Part shown: positions 40,928-50,006 of the stretch, one piece after another
Layout of the letters: the number at the start of each line of letters is the position of its first letter
Position numbering within the stretch: the first letter of the stretch is position 1
From: Nesterenkonia salmonea
Lineage (GTDB): Bacteria; Actinomycetota; Actinomycetes; Actinomycetales; Micrococcaceae
Reading direction: 5' to 3'
DNA: 64,000 bases
NCBI RefSeq assembly: GCF_005771525.1
Contig: NZ_VAVZ01000015.1
Coordinates: 1 to 64,000 of the forward strand
Translations under genes and position numbers: made by a program
The notes under the pieces: model-generated
The model's input: the letters and a program-made list of their open reading frames with translations, nothing else
What the model was told of the DNA's origin: nothing
Database searches by the model: none

Positions 40928-42223
40928 TCAGTGACCTGAGATGCGCAGTTCTCGTTCCAGGTCTTCGGCGAGGGATTCCCGGATGGAGGACACCTCGATC
41001 TTCTGGATGATTTCGTTCATGAAGCCGCGCACTACGAGCTGGCGGGCGATATCTTCAGGGATACCACGCGACATGAGGTAGAAGAGATGGTTGTCGTCGA
41101 ATCGCCCGGTGGAGGAGGCGTGACCTGCACCGTCAATGAGGCCGGTTTCGATTTCCAGGTTCGGCACAGAGTCAGCGCGGGCGCCGTCGGTGAGCACAAG
41201 GTTCTGGTTCTTCTCATAGGAGTCGGTGCCTTCGGCCTCCTTGCGGATGAGCACATCTCCGACCCATACAGTCCGTGCAGTCTCGCCCTGAAGCGCGCCC
41301 TTGTAGAGCACATCTGAACTGTTGCGGGGTGAGTTGTGGTCCACGAACGTACGGTGCTCGATGTGCTGACCGGCATCTGCGAAGTACAGCCCGTACATTT
41401 CGGCTCTTGCACCTTCAGCTGCATACCGGAAGTTGGTGTTGAGTCGAACGATGCTTCCACCCAGGGTGACAGCCACATGCTTATACTTGGCGTCTTTTCC
41501 AACTTCGGCGTCGTGCTGGCCCACATGAACGGCGTCGTCATTCCACCGCTGGAGCGAAATGACGCTCACGGACGCTCCATCGGCGATCTTCACCTCAACA
41601 TTGCCGTTGTAGTCGGCACTCCCCCGATGCTCAAGGACGATGACAGCCTTGGCATTGGGCTCAGCTTCTACCACCAGGTGACTGTTGGCACGGACTCCTG
41701 CGGCTTTGCCGGTGATGTCAACACGAATGGGTTCTGCGACCTCAGTGCCCTCGGTGACCTTGATGTGCAGAGCATCATCGACGTTCTTATAGGCCACTGC
41801 TGCGGCGCGGTCGGCCGGCTGGAGGACTGCACCGCGAGGGGACTGCCCTAGGGCGAGTGTTGAGATCTCGACACCCTCGACTGCGCCGCTGACCTGGTAG
41901 TCGACTGGCTCCTGGTCAGTTCCCGCGCCGTCTGTGGCGATGTCGCTGAGGACACCGGCGAGTTTCTTCAGCGGTGTGAAACGCCATTCCTCTTCCCTAC
42001 CGGTGGGTTCGGGGAATCCCGACACGTCGAATCCAATATGCCGGTTGGCGCGAGAACCCGCGCCAGAGGTGACTTTCTTGGACTCGCCAAGACCGCCATG
42101 TGTGTGGTCTGCGGCGGAGTTCGTCTCGGCGGCGAGGTTCTCGCCCTCTTCGGTAAACCCGGGAATGGAGATGCGGCGTTCGCCCACCTCAACTCCGGCA
42201 ACCTTTTCAGGGGTTTCTGTCAT
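40928..42223 (-). CDS. sufD: Fe-S assembly scaffold protein SufD
   Basis: 431 residues. After a variable N-terminal part with PTGREEEWRFTPLKKL, the SufBD beta-helix core has ADAGQHIEHRTFVDHNSPRNSSDVLYKGAL, with the conserved His of the SufB-SufD interface, then the C-terminal [31 protein letters not shown]. It pairs with SufB and binds SufC. It lies 78 bases after sufB. Confidence 0.96.
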   Translation of the reverse strand: MTETPEKVAGVEVGERRISIPGFTEEGENLAAETNSAADHTHGGLGESKKVTSGAGSRANRHIGFDVSGFPEPTGREEEWRFTPLKKLAGVLSDIATDGAGTDQEPVDYQVSGAVEGVEISTLALGQSPRGAVLQPADRAAAVAYKNVDDALHIKVTEGTEVAEPIRVDITGKAAGVRANSHLVVEAEPNAKAVIVLEHRGSADYNGNVEVKIADGASVSVISLQRWNDDAVHVGQHDAEVGKDAKYKHVAVTLGGSIVRLNTNFRYAAEGARAEMYGLYFADAGQHIEHRTFVDHNSPRNSSDVLYKGALQGETARTVWVGDVLIRKEAEGTDSYEKNQNLVLTDGARADSVPNLEIETGLIDGAGHASSTGRFDDNHLFYLMSRGIPEDIARQLVVRGFMNEIIQKIEVSSIRESLAEDLERELRISGH

Positions 42224-42301
42224 GTGTTCTCTGATCCCTTTGTTTCTGTCTTCAGGCAGGACTGTGTACTGCGATGTTTGCGGGGCGCACTGACCGGCGT
42301 A

Positions 42302-43780
42302 CTAGCCGACTGAGCCTTCCATCTGCAGCTCAATGAGGCGGTTGAGCTCCAGCGCGTATTCCATGGGCAGTTCGCGAGCGATCGGCTCGATGAAACCACG
42401 CACGATCATGGCCATTGCCTCATCCTCGGCCAGTCCACGGGACATGAGGTAGAAGAGCTGGTCTTCTGAGACTTTGGAGACAGTGGCCTCGTGTCCCAGC
42501 GTGACGTCGTCCTCCCGAATGTCGATGTACGGGTAGGTGTCAGTCTTGGAGATCGTGTCGACCAGAAGAGCGTCACAGACCACCGAATTGGCGGAGCCTT
42601 TGGCCTCAGGATTGATCTGCACCAGCCCACGGTATGAGGCGCGACCGCCGGACCGGGCAACTGACTTAGAGACGATGGAACTGGACGTATTCGGGGCCAT
42701 GTGAACCATTTTCGACCCGGTGTCCTGATGCTGTCCTGCTCCGGCGAATGCCACGGAGAGAGTCTCACCCTTGGCATGTTCGCCGGTGAGGTACACAGCT
42801 GGGTACTTCATGGTGACCTTGGACCCGATGTTGCCATCGATCCATTCCATCGTGCCGCCCTCGTCGACCACTGCGCGCTTGGTCACCAGGTTGTACACGT
42901 TGGTGGACCAGTTCTGAATGGTCGTGTACCGGACTCTGGCGTTCTTCCGCACGATGATCTCCACCACGGCAGAGTGCAGTGAGTCGGTGTTGTAGATGGG
43001 GGCGGTGCACCCTTCGATGTAATGCACGTACGAGTCCTCATCAGCGATGATCAGGGTGCGTTCGAACTGCCCCATGTTCTCGGTGTTGATACGGAAGTAG
43101 GCCTGCAGCGGGATCTCTACATGAACGCCCTTAGGGACGTAAACGAAGCTGCCGCCGGACCAGACGGCAGTGTTGAGCGCCGCAAACTTGTTGTCGCCAA
43201 CTGGGATAACCGAGCCGAAGTACTCCTCGAAGAACTCGGGGTGCTCCTTCAGGGCAGTGTCGGTGTCCATGAAGATGACACCCTGCTCCTCCAGGTCTTC
43301 GCGGATCTGGTGGTAGACCACCTCGGATTCGTACTGGGCTGCGACACCGGAGACGAGCCGCTCGCGCTCTGCCTCGGGGATGCCGAGTCGCTCATAGGTG
43401 TTGCGGATGTCCTCAGGGAGGTCTTCCCAGGTTTGGGCCTGCTTCTCCGTTGAGCGGACGAAGTACTTGATGTTGTCGAAGTCGATCTCAGAAAGATCAG
43501 CGCCCCAGGTGGGTTGCGGCTTGCGCTCGAAGTACTTCAGTCCCTTTTTGCGAAGCTTGAGCATCCACTCAGGCTCGGACTTCTTGTTCGAGATGTCCTC
43601 AACAACGCTGGTGTCGATGCCGCGCTTAGCTGTTGCGCCGGCAGTGTCCGAATCGGACCAGCCGTACTCGTAGTTGCCCAGTCCCTTTAGCTCAGGGTTG
43701 TCGTCCAGAACCTTCTGGATGACGCCGGGATCGTCGGTGTTTCGCAGAACTTCTTCTGCTTTGGCAATCTGCTCGGTCAT
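42302..43780 (-). CDS. sufB: Fe-S assembly scaffold protein SufB
   Basis: 492 residues, the full length for SufB. Markers: [58 protein letters not shown] with the conserved Cys of nascent cluster assembly, and ISREDD-like [31 protein letters not shown]. No intein interrupts it, unlike many mycobacterial sufB genes. The ATG overlaps the sufR stop by 4 bases, with AGAGAGG upstream. Confidence 0.97.
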   Translation of the reverse strand: MTEQIAKAEEVLRNTDDPGVIQKVLDDNPELKGLGNYEYGWSDSDTAGATAKRGIDTSVVEDISNKKSEPEWMLKLRKKGLKYFERKPQPTWGADLSEIDFDNIKYFVRSTEKQAQTWEDLPEDIRNTYERLGIPEAERERLVSGVAAQYESEVVYHQIREDLEEQGVIFMDTDTALKEHPEFFEEYFGSVIPVGDNKFAALNTAVWSGGSFVYVPKGVHVEIPLQAYFRINTENMGQFERTLIIADEDSYVHYIEGCTAPIYNTDSLHSAVVEIIVRKNARVRYTTIQNWSTNVYNLVTKRAVVDEGGTMEWIDGNIGSKVTMKYPAVYLTGEHAKGETLSVAFAGAGQHQDTGSKMVHMAPNTSSSIVSKSVARSGGRASYRGLVQINPEAKGSANSVVCDALLVDTISKTDTYPYIDIREDDVTLGHEATVSKVSEDQLFYLMSRGLAEDEAMAMIVRGFIEPIARELPMEYALELNRLIELQMEGSVG

Positions 43781-44607
43781 GACAACCTCTCTTGTTGACG
43801 CGGGGAAATCACGATTCTCTTACGGCCGGCTATACGTCCGGCCTGTGAAGTCTCTGATGCGCTCTCTTGGGCGCGGGCTGCGCGTTCGGCGGCGAGTCGC
43901 TCTCTGCCTACTGGCACATGCGTGGTGCACACGTGAGCCCCAGCTGCTTGGGTGGAGAGTCTGCGAACATCGACGTCGAGTAACCGAGCGATCATTGCAG
44001 TCTCTTCTTCACAGAACACCGGATGTGCCGCTGCTATTTCCCGAACTGGGCAGTGGCCCTGACACAGTTGCGTGGACTGCATGGCAAGCAAAGGGTTGTC
44101 CCGCCCCACCAGCCGAGTGAATCCGGCGAATCCGTCAGCGCTGAACAGGGCTGAGAGCTTTTCTGTACGTTCGTCCAGGTCCTCAACATCTTCCAATGCT
44201 GGTCCGTACCGTTCTTCAAACCTGGAGAAATAGCTCTTGGCGAGCGACTGGGCAGCGGCGTCTTGGTTTTCTTCGTCCATCACGGACAGAGCGGCCCGCA
44301 CCAGATTCAAATAGTCATCTCCAAGTTCTTGCTGGCCAAGGGATGAGATGACGTAGCGACGGGAGGGCCGACCAGCACCCTTACGGCGACTCGTGACGTT
44401 TTTGACCTCGACCAGGCCTTGCTCGGTCATGGCGTCCAAATGGCGGCGCACCGCTGCAGCAGTGAGTTGGAGCTCACTGCCCAACTGGGCTGCGCTGATG
44501 GGGCCTTCTTCCACGACTAGCTGAAGTACACGCTGGCGGGTGGTGCCATCAAACTCGCGTGCGTCCAGGTCGGGCTCAGCCGAAACCGTATCGCCGTCGA
44601 ATTTCAT
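43777..44607 (-). CDS. sufR: SufR-type Fe-S-binding transcriptional regulator
   Basis: 276 residues. An N-terminal winged helix ([37 protein letters not shown]) with a basic wing ([15 protein letters not shown]) precedes a sensor region with Cys182, Cys186 and Cys199 ([22 protein letters not shown]), the spacing used to hold a [4Fe-4S] or [2Fe-2S] cluster. The cluster-loaded form would repress the suf operon, and loss of the cluster under iron or oxidative stress would release it. It is the first gene and overlaps sufB. No obvious operator dyad was identified upstream. Confidence 0.92.
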   Translation of the reverse strand: MKFDGDTVSAEPDLDAREFDGTTRQRVLQLVVEEGPISAAQLGSELQLTAAAVRRHLDAMTEQGLVEVKNVTSRRKGAGRPSRRYVISSLGQQELGDDYLNLVRAALSVMDEENQDAAAQSLAKSYFSRFEERYGPALEDVEDLDERTEKLSALFSADGFAGFTRLVGRDNPLLAMQSTQLCQGHCPVREIAAAHPVFCEEETAMIARLLDVDVRRLSTQAAGAHVCTTHVPVGRERLAAERAARAQESASETSQAGRIAGRKRIVISPRQQERLS

Positions 44608-44663
44608 GACTCTATTGTGACCTATTCAGAAGAAGTGATCCAGCAAGGCGGACCTTAGTGCCA

Positions 44664-45320
44664 TCATTGACGGGCCGCAGCTTCGGGTTTCCACGGTCCC
44701 GGTTCAGCGCCTAGGGGCCGGTAGGTCAACAGCACATTGCCGGAGCGGAAGACAGTCGCGGGCCCAGCTTCGAGTCGGATGCGGTGGGCCACACCATGGA
44801 GCAAGCTTCTGCCCCGGCCGAGCAGAACGGGATGAATCAGGATACGTATCTCATCTATGAGCCCAGCGCGCAGAAGGGACGTTGCCAGCTCTGAGCTCCC
44901 GAATATGGCAATATCGCCTTCGACTTCCGAGCTCAGCCGCTCAATGTCCGCGGCGAGGTCCTTACCGTCGATGGTTTCCGTTCCCTTCCATGTCGGACGC
45001 AGGTCGGCATTCCTTGTCACTACGACCTTCGGCACCGAGTTCATGAACTGCGCCACCTCAGGCATCTGTTCGTTGGCTGAACTAGTCGTCCAAAATGCCT
45101 CGAAGTGCTCATAGGTCCGCCGACCCAGAACCAAAGCTCCGATTTCGCGGCACTGTCGCAGATTCCAGGTAAAGAACTCTTCATCGTTCACTCCCCAGTC
45201 CAGTTCGCGATCAGGACCTTCGTAATAGCCGTCGAGGGAGCAGAACAGGAACGCGAAGTCTCTGACCCTTCGACCAGGAAATGCCTTGGCGTGGACTTGG
45301 CTCGGCCTAGGTGTATTCAC
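44664..45320 (-). CDS. Dihydrofolate reductase-family protein (RibD C-terminal domain type)
   Basis: 218 residues from the GTG at 45320, chosen for GAGGAG 5 bases upstream; the frame extends to 45398 without support. DFAFLFCSLDGYYEGPDREL, ALVLGRRTYEHF, PKVVVTRN and IAIFGSSELATSLLRAGLIDEIRILIHPVLLGRGRSLL match the small YwjB/RibD_C reductases, which bind NADPH but whose substrates are mostly unknown. It reads away from the ABC-transporter/ctaA operon, and the BlaI-type dyad at 45444 lies between them, so it could share that control. Confidence 0.85.
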   Translation of the reverse strand: MNTPRPSQVHAKAFPGRRVRDFAFLFCSLDGYYEGPDRELDWGVNDEEFFTWNLRQCREIGALVLGRRTYEHFEAFWTTSSANEQMPEVAQFMNSVPKVVVTRNADLRPTWKGTETIDGKDLAADIERLSSEVEGDIAIFGSSELATSLLRAGLIDEIRILIHPVLLGRGRSLLHGVAHRIRLEAGPATVFRSGNVLLTYRPLGAEPGPWKPEAAARQ

Positions 45321-45443
45321 GGCGCTCCTCAAGCGAACTGTCTGGTTGCACGGTGAAACCAGTGGTTCGATTCCACCATAACTGTATGCATAGTGCAAGT
45401 GGTTTGAGTGGCCCGCTGTCCAGACATGAACCTGCGAGTCGTG

Positions 45444-45460
45444 TTCTACGGGGTGTAGAA
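45444..45460. promoter_or_regulatory. BlaI-type operator, site 3 (ABC/ctaA operon)
   Basis: A perfect dyad TTCTAC-GGGGT-GTAGAA, identical in arms and spacing to sites 1 and 2. It lies 17 bases before the GTG at 45478 and just upstream of a TAGACT hexamer (45466-45471) that would serve as -10 for a leaderless transcript. Confidence 0.75.
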
Positions 45461-45465
45461 AACGT

Positions 45466-45471
45466 TAGACT
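45466..45471 (+). promoter_or_regulatory. Probable -10 element of the ABC/ctaA operon
   Basis: TAGACT lies 6 bases before the GTG at 45478, the same arrangement as at 34542 and 31841. The BlaI-type dyad covers the place where the -35 would be. Confidence 0.5.
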
Positions 45472-45477
45472 GTGGCA

Positions 45478-46443
45478 GTGTCCTCATCCGCTGCCTGCCT
45501 ACGCCTAGCTGGTGTCCGCTACGCCGTGGGCGCTGCCTCCTCAGCCCGCGGGGTGACTGAGATTCTCTCCGGTGTAGATCTCACAGCTCGCCGTGGTGAG
45601 GTCACTGTCATTATCGGGCCCAATGGTGCTGGCAAGACCACAACGCTGTCCTGCGCACAAGGACTGCTCCGCCCGTCGGCGGGCACAGTGCATCTGCTTG
45701 GTGAGGATCCCTTCCGCGCGGGTGCAGGTCTACGTGCCCGCGTAGGCGTCATGCTGCAGGACGGTGGCCTGCCGCAGTCAGTCAAGCCGCGCACACTGCT
45801 GACCCATGTGGCGAAGCTTCACCAGGATCCGTGGCCATTGGATAATCTTATTGAGCGCCTAGACCTCTCCCGTTTTCTGTCCACCTCGATCCGCAGACTC
45901 TCCGGGGGCCAGAAGCAGCGTGTCGCCTTGGCCGCCGCGCTGATCGGCTCCCCCGAGCTGGTATTTCTGGACGAACCCTCAGCCGGACTGGACCCGCAAT
46001 CACGTCAACTGGTTTTCGACCTCATAGGTCATCTGCGCAGCCAAGGCATCGGAATCGTGCTGACGACCCACCTGCTGGAAGAGGCCCAGCACCTGGCAGA
46101 TTCCGTGTACATCCTCAAAGACGGAGTGGTCGTCAGGCACGGCACAGTCTCCGAGCTGACCGGCATTGGAGCTGACGACCATGACCGGCCTGCTTCACGG
46201 CGCCTGAGCTTCGCCTCACCGCGCATCATGACCAGCGGCGAACTCGACGAGGCCCCGTTCACCCTCGAACTGGACAGTGACTCCAATCGGGCCGGAGCTC
46301 GATGGGGTGTTCCAGCGATAGCCTCACCAGCTGACCTCGCGTCATTGGCAGCGTGGTGGGAACGGATCGGATTGTTTCCCGCCGAAATCAGCTTTGAGGC
46401 CCGCACACTTGAGGACGTCTTTTGGGAGGTCTCGGCCCCATGA
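45478..46443 (+). CDS. ABC transporter ATP-binding protein (ctaA-linked)
   Basis: 321 residues from the GTG at 45478; a GTG at 45472 is in the same frame. Walker A IIGPNGAGKTTTLSCAQG, signature LSGGQKQRVALAAAL, Walker B LVFLDEPSAGLDP, H-loop LTTHLLEEAQH. The C-terminal 90 residues match the extra domain of drug/antibiotic-export type ATPases and end ARTLEDVFWEVSAP. The permease and heme A synthase genes follow with overlaps. The same ABC-ABC-CtaA order is found in mycobacteria, so the transporter may assist haem or oxidase biogenesis. The true cargo is unknown. Confidence 0.9.
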   Translation: MSSSAACLRLAGVRYAVGAASSARGVTEILSGVDLTARRGEVTVIIGPNGAGKTTTLSCAQGLLRPSAGTVHLLGEDPFRAGAGLRARVGVMLQDGGLPQSVKPRTLLTHVAKLHQDPWPLDNLIERLDLSRFLSTSIRRLSGGQKQRVALAAALIGSPELVFLDEPSAGLDPQSRQLVFDLIGHLRSQGIGIVLTTHLLEEAQHLADSVYILKDGVVVRHGTVSELTGIGADDHDRPASRRLSFASPRIMTSGELDEAPFTLELDSDSNRAGARWGVPAIASPADLASLAAWWERIGLFPAEISFEARTLEDVFWEVSAP

Positions 46444-47204
46444 CTGGTCAACAGATGACGCCGCCGCCGCGTTCGCAACCGGCCCCCGCTCACCGGCGTG
46501 TACTGGCCCATGGTCTGTATGAAGCTCGGATCACATTGCGCAACGGCGAGCAGCTCCTCGTCTCACTCATTCTGCCGCTGCTGGTCCTCATCGGACTGCA
46601 CCGCGCTCACGTCGTGACCGATGTTGTCCCGGGGATCGACACAGTAGCTCCCGGGATCCTATGCCTTGCGGTGATGGCTTCAGCTTTCACCGGGGCGGCA
46701 ATCGCAACGGGATTCGAGCGCCAATATGGGGTGCTCGCCTACCTTGCCACGACCCCACTTGGGGCGACCGGGCTGATTTTGGGCAAGTCCCTGGCCGTGC
46801 TGTGCGTCATTGCCGTACAGATCATTGTTCTCGGTGGGGCCGGTTTGGTGCTGGGCTGGTCCCCGGAGCCGGTCGGGCTGATCTGGTTATTTGGCGTCGT
46901 CGTCATCGGAGCTGCGGCGTTCACAGCTCTGGGTTTGCTCCTCGCCGGAACGGTCCGCGCTGAGGCCACTCTCGCCGTGGCAAACGTCGCATGGGTGCTC
47001 ATGGGTGCTGCCGGGGGTGCCGTACTGCCGCTGAATCATGAAGGTGCCGGCGCTCTGCTGATGCTGCTGCCCTCGGCAGCTCTCGGTGACGCAGTGCGCG
47101 ACGCCACAATGAACGGCCACCTTGCCGTGATACCTGTCCTTATCCTGGCCGCCTGGGCTTTGGCGGCAATTCTTGCCGCACGAAAGTGGTTCACATGGAA
47201 GTAA
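46440..47204 (+). CDS. ABC-2 type permease (ctaA-linked)
   Basis: 254 residues from the ATG at 46440, overlapping the ATPase stop. Six hydrophobic segments fit the ABC-2 fold, for example QLLVSLILPLLVLIGL, LAVMASAFTGAAIATGF, LAVLCVIAVQIIVLGGAGLVLGW, GVVVIGAAAFTALGLLLAG and VIPVLILAAWALAAILA. LAYLATTPLGATGLILGKSLA is the conserved cytoplasmic loop. It forms the membrane part of the exporter with the preceding ATPase. The end overlaps the heme A synthase start. Confidence 0.9.
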   Translation: MTGQQMTPPPRSQPAPAHRRVLAHGLYEARITLRNGEQLLVSLILPLLVLIGLHRAHVVTDVVPGIDTVAPGILCLAVMASAFTGAAIATGFERQYGVLAYLATTPLGATGLILGKSLAVLCVIAVQIIVLGGAGLVLGWSPEPVGLIWLFGVVVIGAAAFTALGLLLAGTVRAEATLAVANVAWVLMGAAGGAVLPLNHEGAGALLMLLPSAALGDAVRDATMNGHLAVIPVLILAAWALAAILAARKWFTWK

Positions 47205-48163
47205 TTCGCCTCCGCCTCCCATCCCGCATCTCCCGGCTCACCAAGGTTCTGGCCTGGGCCACTTTGGTGTCGAATATCGGCATCATTCTCACCGGCGGGG
47301 CCGTCCGTTTGACGGACTCTGGCCTAGGGTGCCCCGAATGGCCCCGCTGCACAGCGGACTCCTGGGTTTCCACTCCAGAGATGGGAATGCACGGTGCCAT
47401 CGAATTCGGCAACCGGCTGCTGACCTATGTGCTCATCATCATTAGTGTCGCGATGTTCCTGGCTGTGATCCGTCTGTGGTCTACGCACCGGGCATTGGTG
47501 GTTCGGACCATCATCATCGGCTTAGGCATTCCCCTTCAGGGAGTTATCGGAGGCATCACAGTCTGGACCGACCTGAATCCATGGATCGTTGCTCTTCACT
47601 TCCTGGCATCAGCTGGCCTGGTACTCATAGCCACCCAACTGCTGACCCGCGTCAACGCCGAGCTGCGGAACGCAGACAACCCGGGATACCGCATCGTTGA
47701 TGGCGAGACCAACACCTTGACCCGGTCCATGGCCGGTGTCATTTTAGTCACCGCTTGGGCCTCACTGGTGCTGGGCACGATCGTCACCGGAACCGGCCCG
47801 CATGCAGGAGATCCGAACTCGCCCCGGCACGATTTCGACCTTCACCTGGTGACGCAGTTACATGTCATTCCGGTCTACATGCTGTGCGCAGCTGCGGTGG
47901 TCATACTGGTGGTGCAAATGCGGCTCAAGACGTCGGGACATCAGCGTCGCGCCGCATGGTTCCTGATCGCAGTCATCCTGGCTCAAGGTGTGCTCGGATA
48001 CTGGCAGTACTTCGCTGGTCTGCCCGTGGGGCTTGTTTGGCTTCACATGCTGGGTTCGGCCCTTGCCATGGTCGCGGCAACACAAGTCTTTGACCGATAC
48101 CGGGCTCGCTACGCGACCCGTGGTCTCACAAAGGCGCCTCGGCCGGTCTCCGCCATCGCCTGA
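47195..48163 (+). CDS. ctaA: Heme A synthase (CtaA/COX15 family)
   Basis: 322 residues from the ATG at 47195; a GTG at 47186 is in frame. Eight hydrophobic helices. GGAVRLTDSGLGCPEWPRCT carries the conserved extracytoplasmic Cys pair. EFGNRLLTYVLI, IVALHFLASAGLV, HLVTQLHVIPVYM and LVWLHMLGSALAM carry the Glu/His residues that bind haem. It oxidises haem o to haem a for aa3 oxidase. Heme O synthase (ctaB) is not in the window. It is the third gene of the dyad-preceded operon. Confidence 0.95.
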   Translation: MEVIRLRLPSRISRLTKVLAWATLVSNIGIILTGGAVRLTDSGLGCPEWPRCTADSWVSTPEMGMHGAIEFGNRLLTYVLIIISVAMFLAVIRLWSTHRALVVRTIIIGLGIPLQGVIGGITVWTDLNPWIVALHFLASAGLVLIATQLLTRVNAELRNADNPGYRIVDGETNTLTRSMAGVILVTAWASLVLGTIVTGTGPHAGDPNSPRHDFDLHLVTQLHVIPVYMLCAAAVVILVVQMRLKTSGHQRRAAWFLIAVILAQGVLGYWQYFAGLPVGLVWLHMLGSALAMVAATQVFDRYRARYATRGLTKAPRPVSAIA

Positions 48164-48173
48164 CTCCTGCCGC

Positions 48174-49439
48174 CTAGCGAGTGATGGTGTCGTCGAAGAC
48201 AGTGAGACTGCCTGAGTAGTTGGCCACCCAAATGCTCCCGGTCATGGCATCGTAGGTGACACCGATGGGCAGGTGCCCCGTACTGCGCCGATCGATCTCC
48301 TCCAGCGAGCCAGCGTCGAACTTGGAGACACTGTCTTCGTAATAGTTCACGACATAAAGCGCTGTGCCATCAGCCGAAGTGTCCATGGTGCGCGGCTCAC
48401 GGCCCGTGGTGGCAGTGCCGATGACTTCGTCGGACTCCGTGTCGAAGGCGACCAACAGGTCAGAGCGGCTGAAGGTCACGTAGAGCACATCAGCATCTGG
48501 CGAGAGAATCACATGCCGCGGAAACTCTGCATCACTGTAGATAACGTTGGCCTCGCCGGTGTCAAGATCGACCTTCCATAGCTCATTGGCGTACATGGCC
48601 GCCACATACACGGTGCGGTTGTCCGGCATGACCGCGATGCCGCGTGGCTGTGAGCTCAGTGGAACGCGCATTTCTTCTACGCCGGACTCGGTGTCAATTA
48701 CGGAAAGATCAAAGTCACACCAGTTGGTGACAAGCAACCGTGATTCGTCTGGAGTCAGTGCCTGGTACTTGGGAACGCGTCCGACCTCGATAAACTGGTC
48801 CCATCCTTGATCTTCAACGCTGTATCGGAAGACCGCAGAGGGTGCCACAGCGTCGCCGTTGCGGCAGTCGTCATAGGCTGGCGCTCCGATATCAGCCAGT
48901 CGATACTGCGACACATACGCGTGCTGACCGTCCTCAGTCCATGCCGCTTCGACAGGTGCGCCCTGCACCGTCTCTGGGTAGCCATCAACGCCCAGGCTGG
49001 CAGGATTGATGGTGTCCGGGAGCTCTTGGACCAAATCGCCTGTTCGCGTGTCATAGACCGTGACCGAGTTTTGGTACATCATGTTGTTTGCGATCGCCAG
49101 TCCGCGACCATTCGCCACGATGGACTTGGGAGTGATGACTGGTTCATCGATGGTCTGAGTTTGTTCAAACGTGGTGCTGCGAGCTTCGGGCAGATCCGGC
49201 GGTTCTAAATCGGAGGGAACATCGGCTGTGTCGGTCCGTTCCACAGGATCGGTTTCTGGCTCCGCATCCTCACTGTCAGACGCCTCATCGGTTGGGTCCG
49301 CATTGCCGACGCTGGGTCCGGGGATAGTTGCCGCATCTGAGTCGGTTTCGGAACGACTGTCCTCCTCCGCGCAAGAAGACACGATCAGCAACCCGAGTAA
49401 CGCGGCCGCACCCACAGCTCCTGACGTGGTCTTTCTCAC
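48174..49439 (-). CDS. Secreted lipoprotein with a YncE-like beta-propeller
   Basis: 421 residues. A lipoprotein signal peptide ends LLIVSSC-AEE, so it is anchored outside the membrane after an acidic Ser/Asp/Glu-rich stretch of about 75 residues. The rest repeats the YVTN propeller pattern: AIANNMMYQNSVTVYDTRTG, RLLVTNWCDFDLSVIDTESG, TVYVAAMYANELWKVDLDTGE, VLYVTFSRSDLLVAFDTES, ALYVVNYYEDSVSKFDAGS and SIWVANYSGSLTVFDD. Such propellers bind ligands or partners; a function cannot be assigned. It overlaps the downstream end of the RDD gene by 4 bases, so they are probably co-transcribed. Confidence 0.85.
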   Translation of the reverse strand: MRKTTSGAVGAAALLGLLIVSSCAEEDSRSETDSDAATIPGPSVGNADPTDEASDSEDAEPETDPVERTDTADVPSDLEPPDLPEARSTTFEQTQTIDEPVITPKSIVANGRGLAIANNMMYQNSVTVYDTRTGDLVQELPDTINPASLGVDGYPETVQGAPVEAAWTEDGQHAYVSQYRLADIGAPAYDDCRNGDAVAPSAVFRYSVEDQGWDQFIEVGRVPKYQALTPDESRLLVTNWCDFDLSVIDTESGVEEMRVPLSSQPRGIAVMPDNRTVYVAAMYANELWKVDLDTGEANVIYSDAEFPRHVILSPDADVLYVTFSRSDLLVAFDTESDEVIGTATTGREPRTMDTSADGTALYVVNYYEDSVSKFDAGSLEEIDRRSTGHLPIGVTYDAMTGSIWVANYSGSLTVFDDTITR

Positions 49440-49864
49440 ATGACAACCTGCACTGTTCCTGCGATCTTGTCGTGCAGCGCGCGCCCATCAGGTGAGACCA
49501 CCACTGCGGGCACGACCAACAGGAGAAGGAGTGCCCGCACCAGAGCCCAGAGCGGACCAGGGACAGAGGCCGGAGCATTCTGATGAAGTCGCACTACCTG
49601 GATGCGTGCCAGTCGCTTTCCCAGCGAAACTCCCAGTAACCCGACAAGCACCACGTGGATCAGGAGAAAGATGCCGAGGGTGACCCATACGTTGTAGTCG
49701 AACCAAGCAAGTGAGATCACCGATGCGATGCCCCAGTCGATAAACAGAGCCAAAATACGACGACTCCATGGAGCCAAGGACCCTGGACCTGTCGGGGGCA
49801 GACCCAACTGATCACCGGGGTGGCCGGCGGAGGCATCGTTGCTATCTGGACCTTGGGTGTTCAC
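49436..49864 (-). CDS. RDD-family membrane protein
   Basis: 142 residues from the GTG at 49864; the frame runs two codons further to a TTG. Starts hydrophilic (GHPGDQLGLPPTGPGSLAPWSRR). The RDD domain has RRILALFIDWGIASVISLAW, GIFLLIHVVLVGLLGVSLGKRLARIQVV and ALVRALLLLLVVPAVVVSPDGRALHDKIAGT, i.e. three transmembrane helices with the conserved Arg/Asp residues. The family's role is unknown, with transport suggested for some. It reads away from glnA. Confidence 0.88.
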   Translation of the reverse strand: MNTQGPDSNDASAGHPGDQLGLPPTGPGSLAPWSRRILALFIDWGIASVISLAWFDYNVWVTLGIFLLIHVVLVGLLGVSLGKRLARIQVVRLHQNAPASVPGPLWALVRALLLLLVVPAVVVSPDGRALHDKIAGTVQVVM

Positions 49865-50006
49865 AACCAATCAGTCTACGTCTACCACCACCGTGAAGAC
49901 TCTGTAACATGCTGGAAACATTTGCGTGACCGATGGGAAACCCTTTCATCTGTAGGGTGAGTACCGGTAACCCCGTAAGCGAACTCGCCGAAGGAGCTCA
50001 ACGCTC

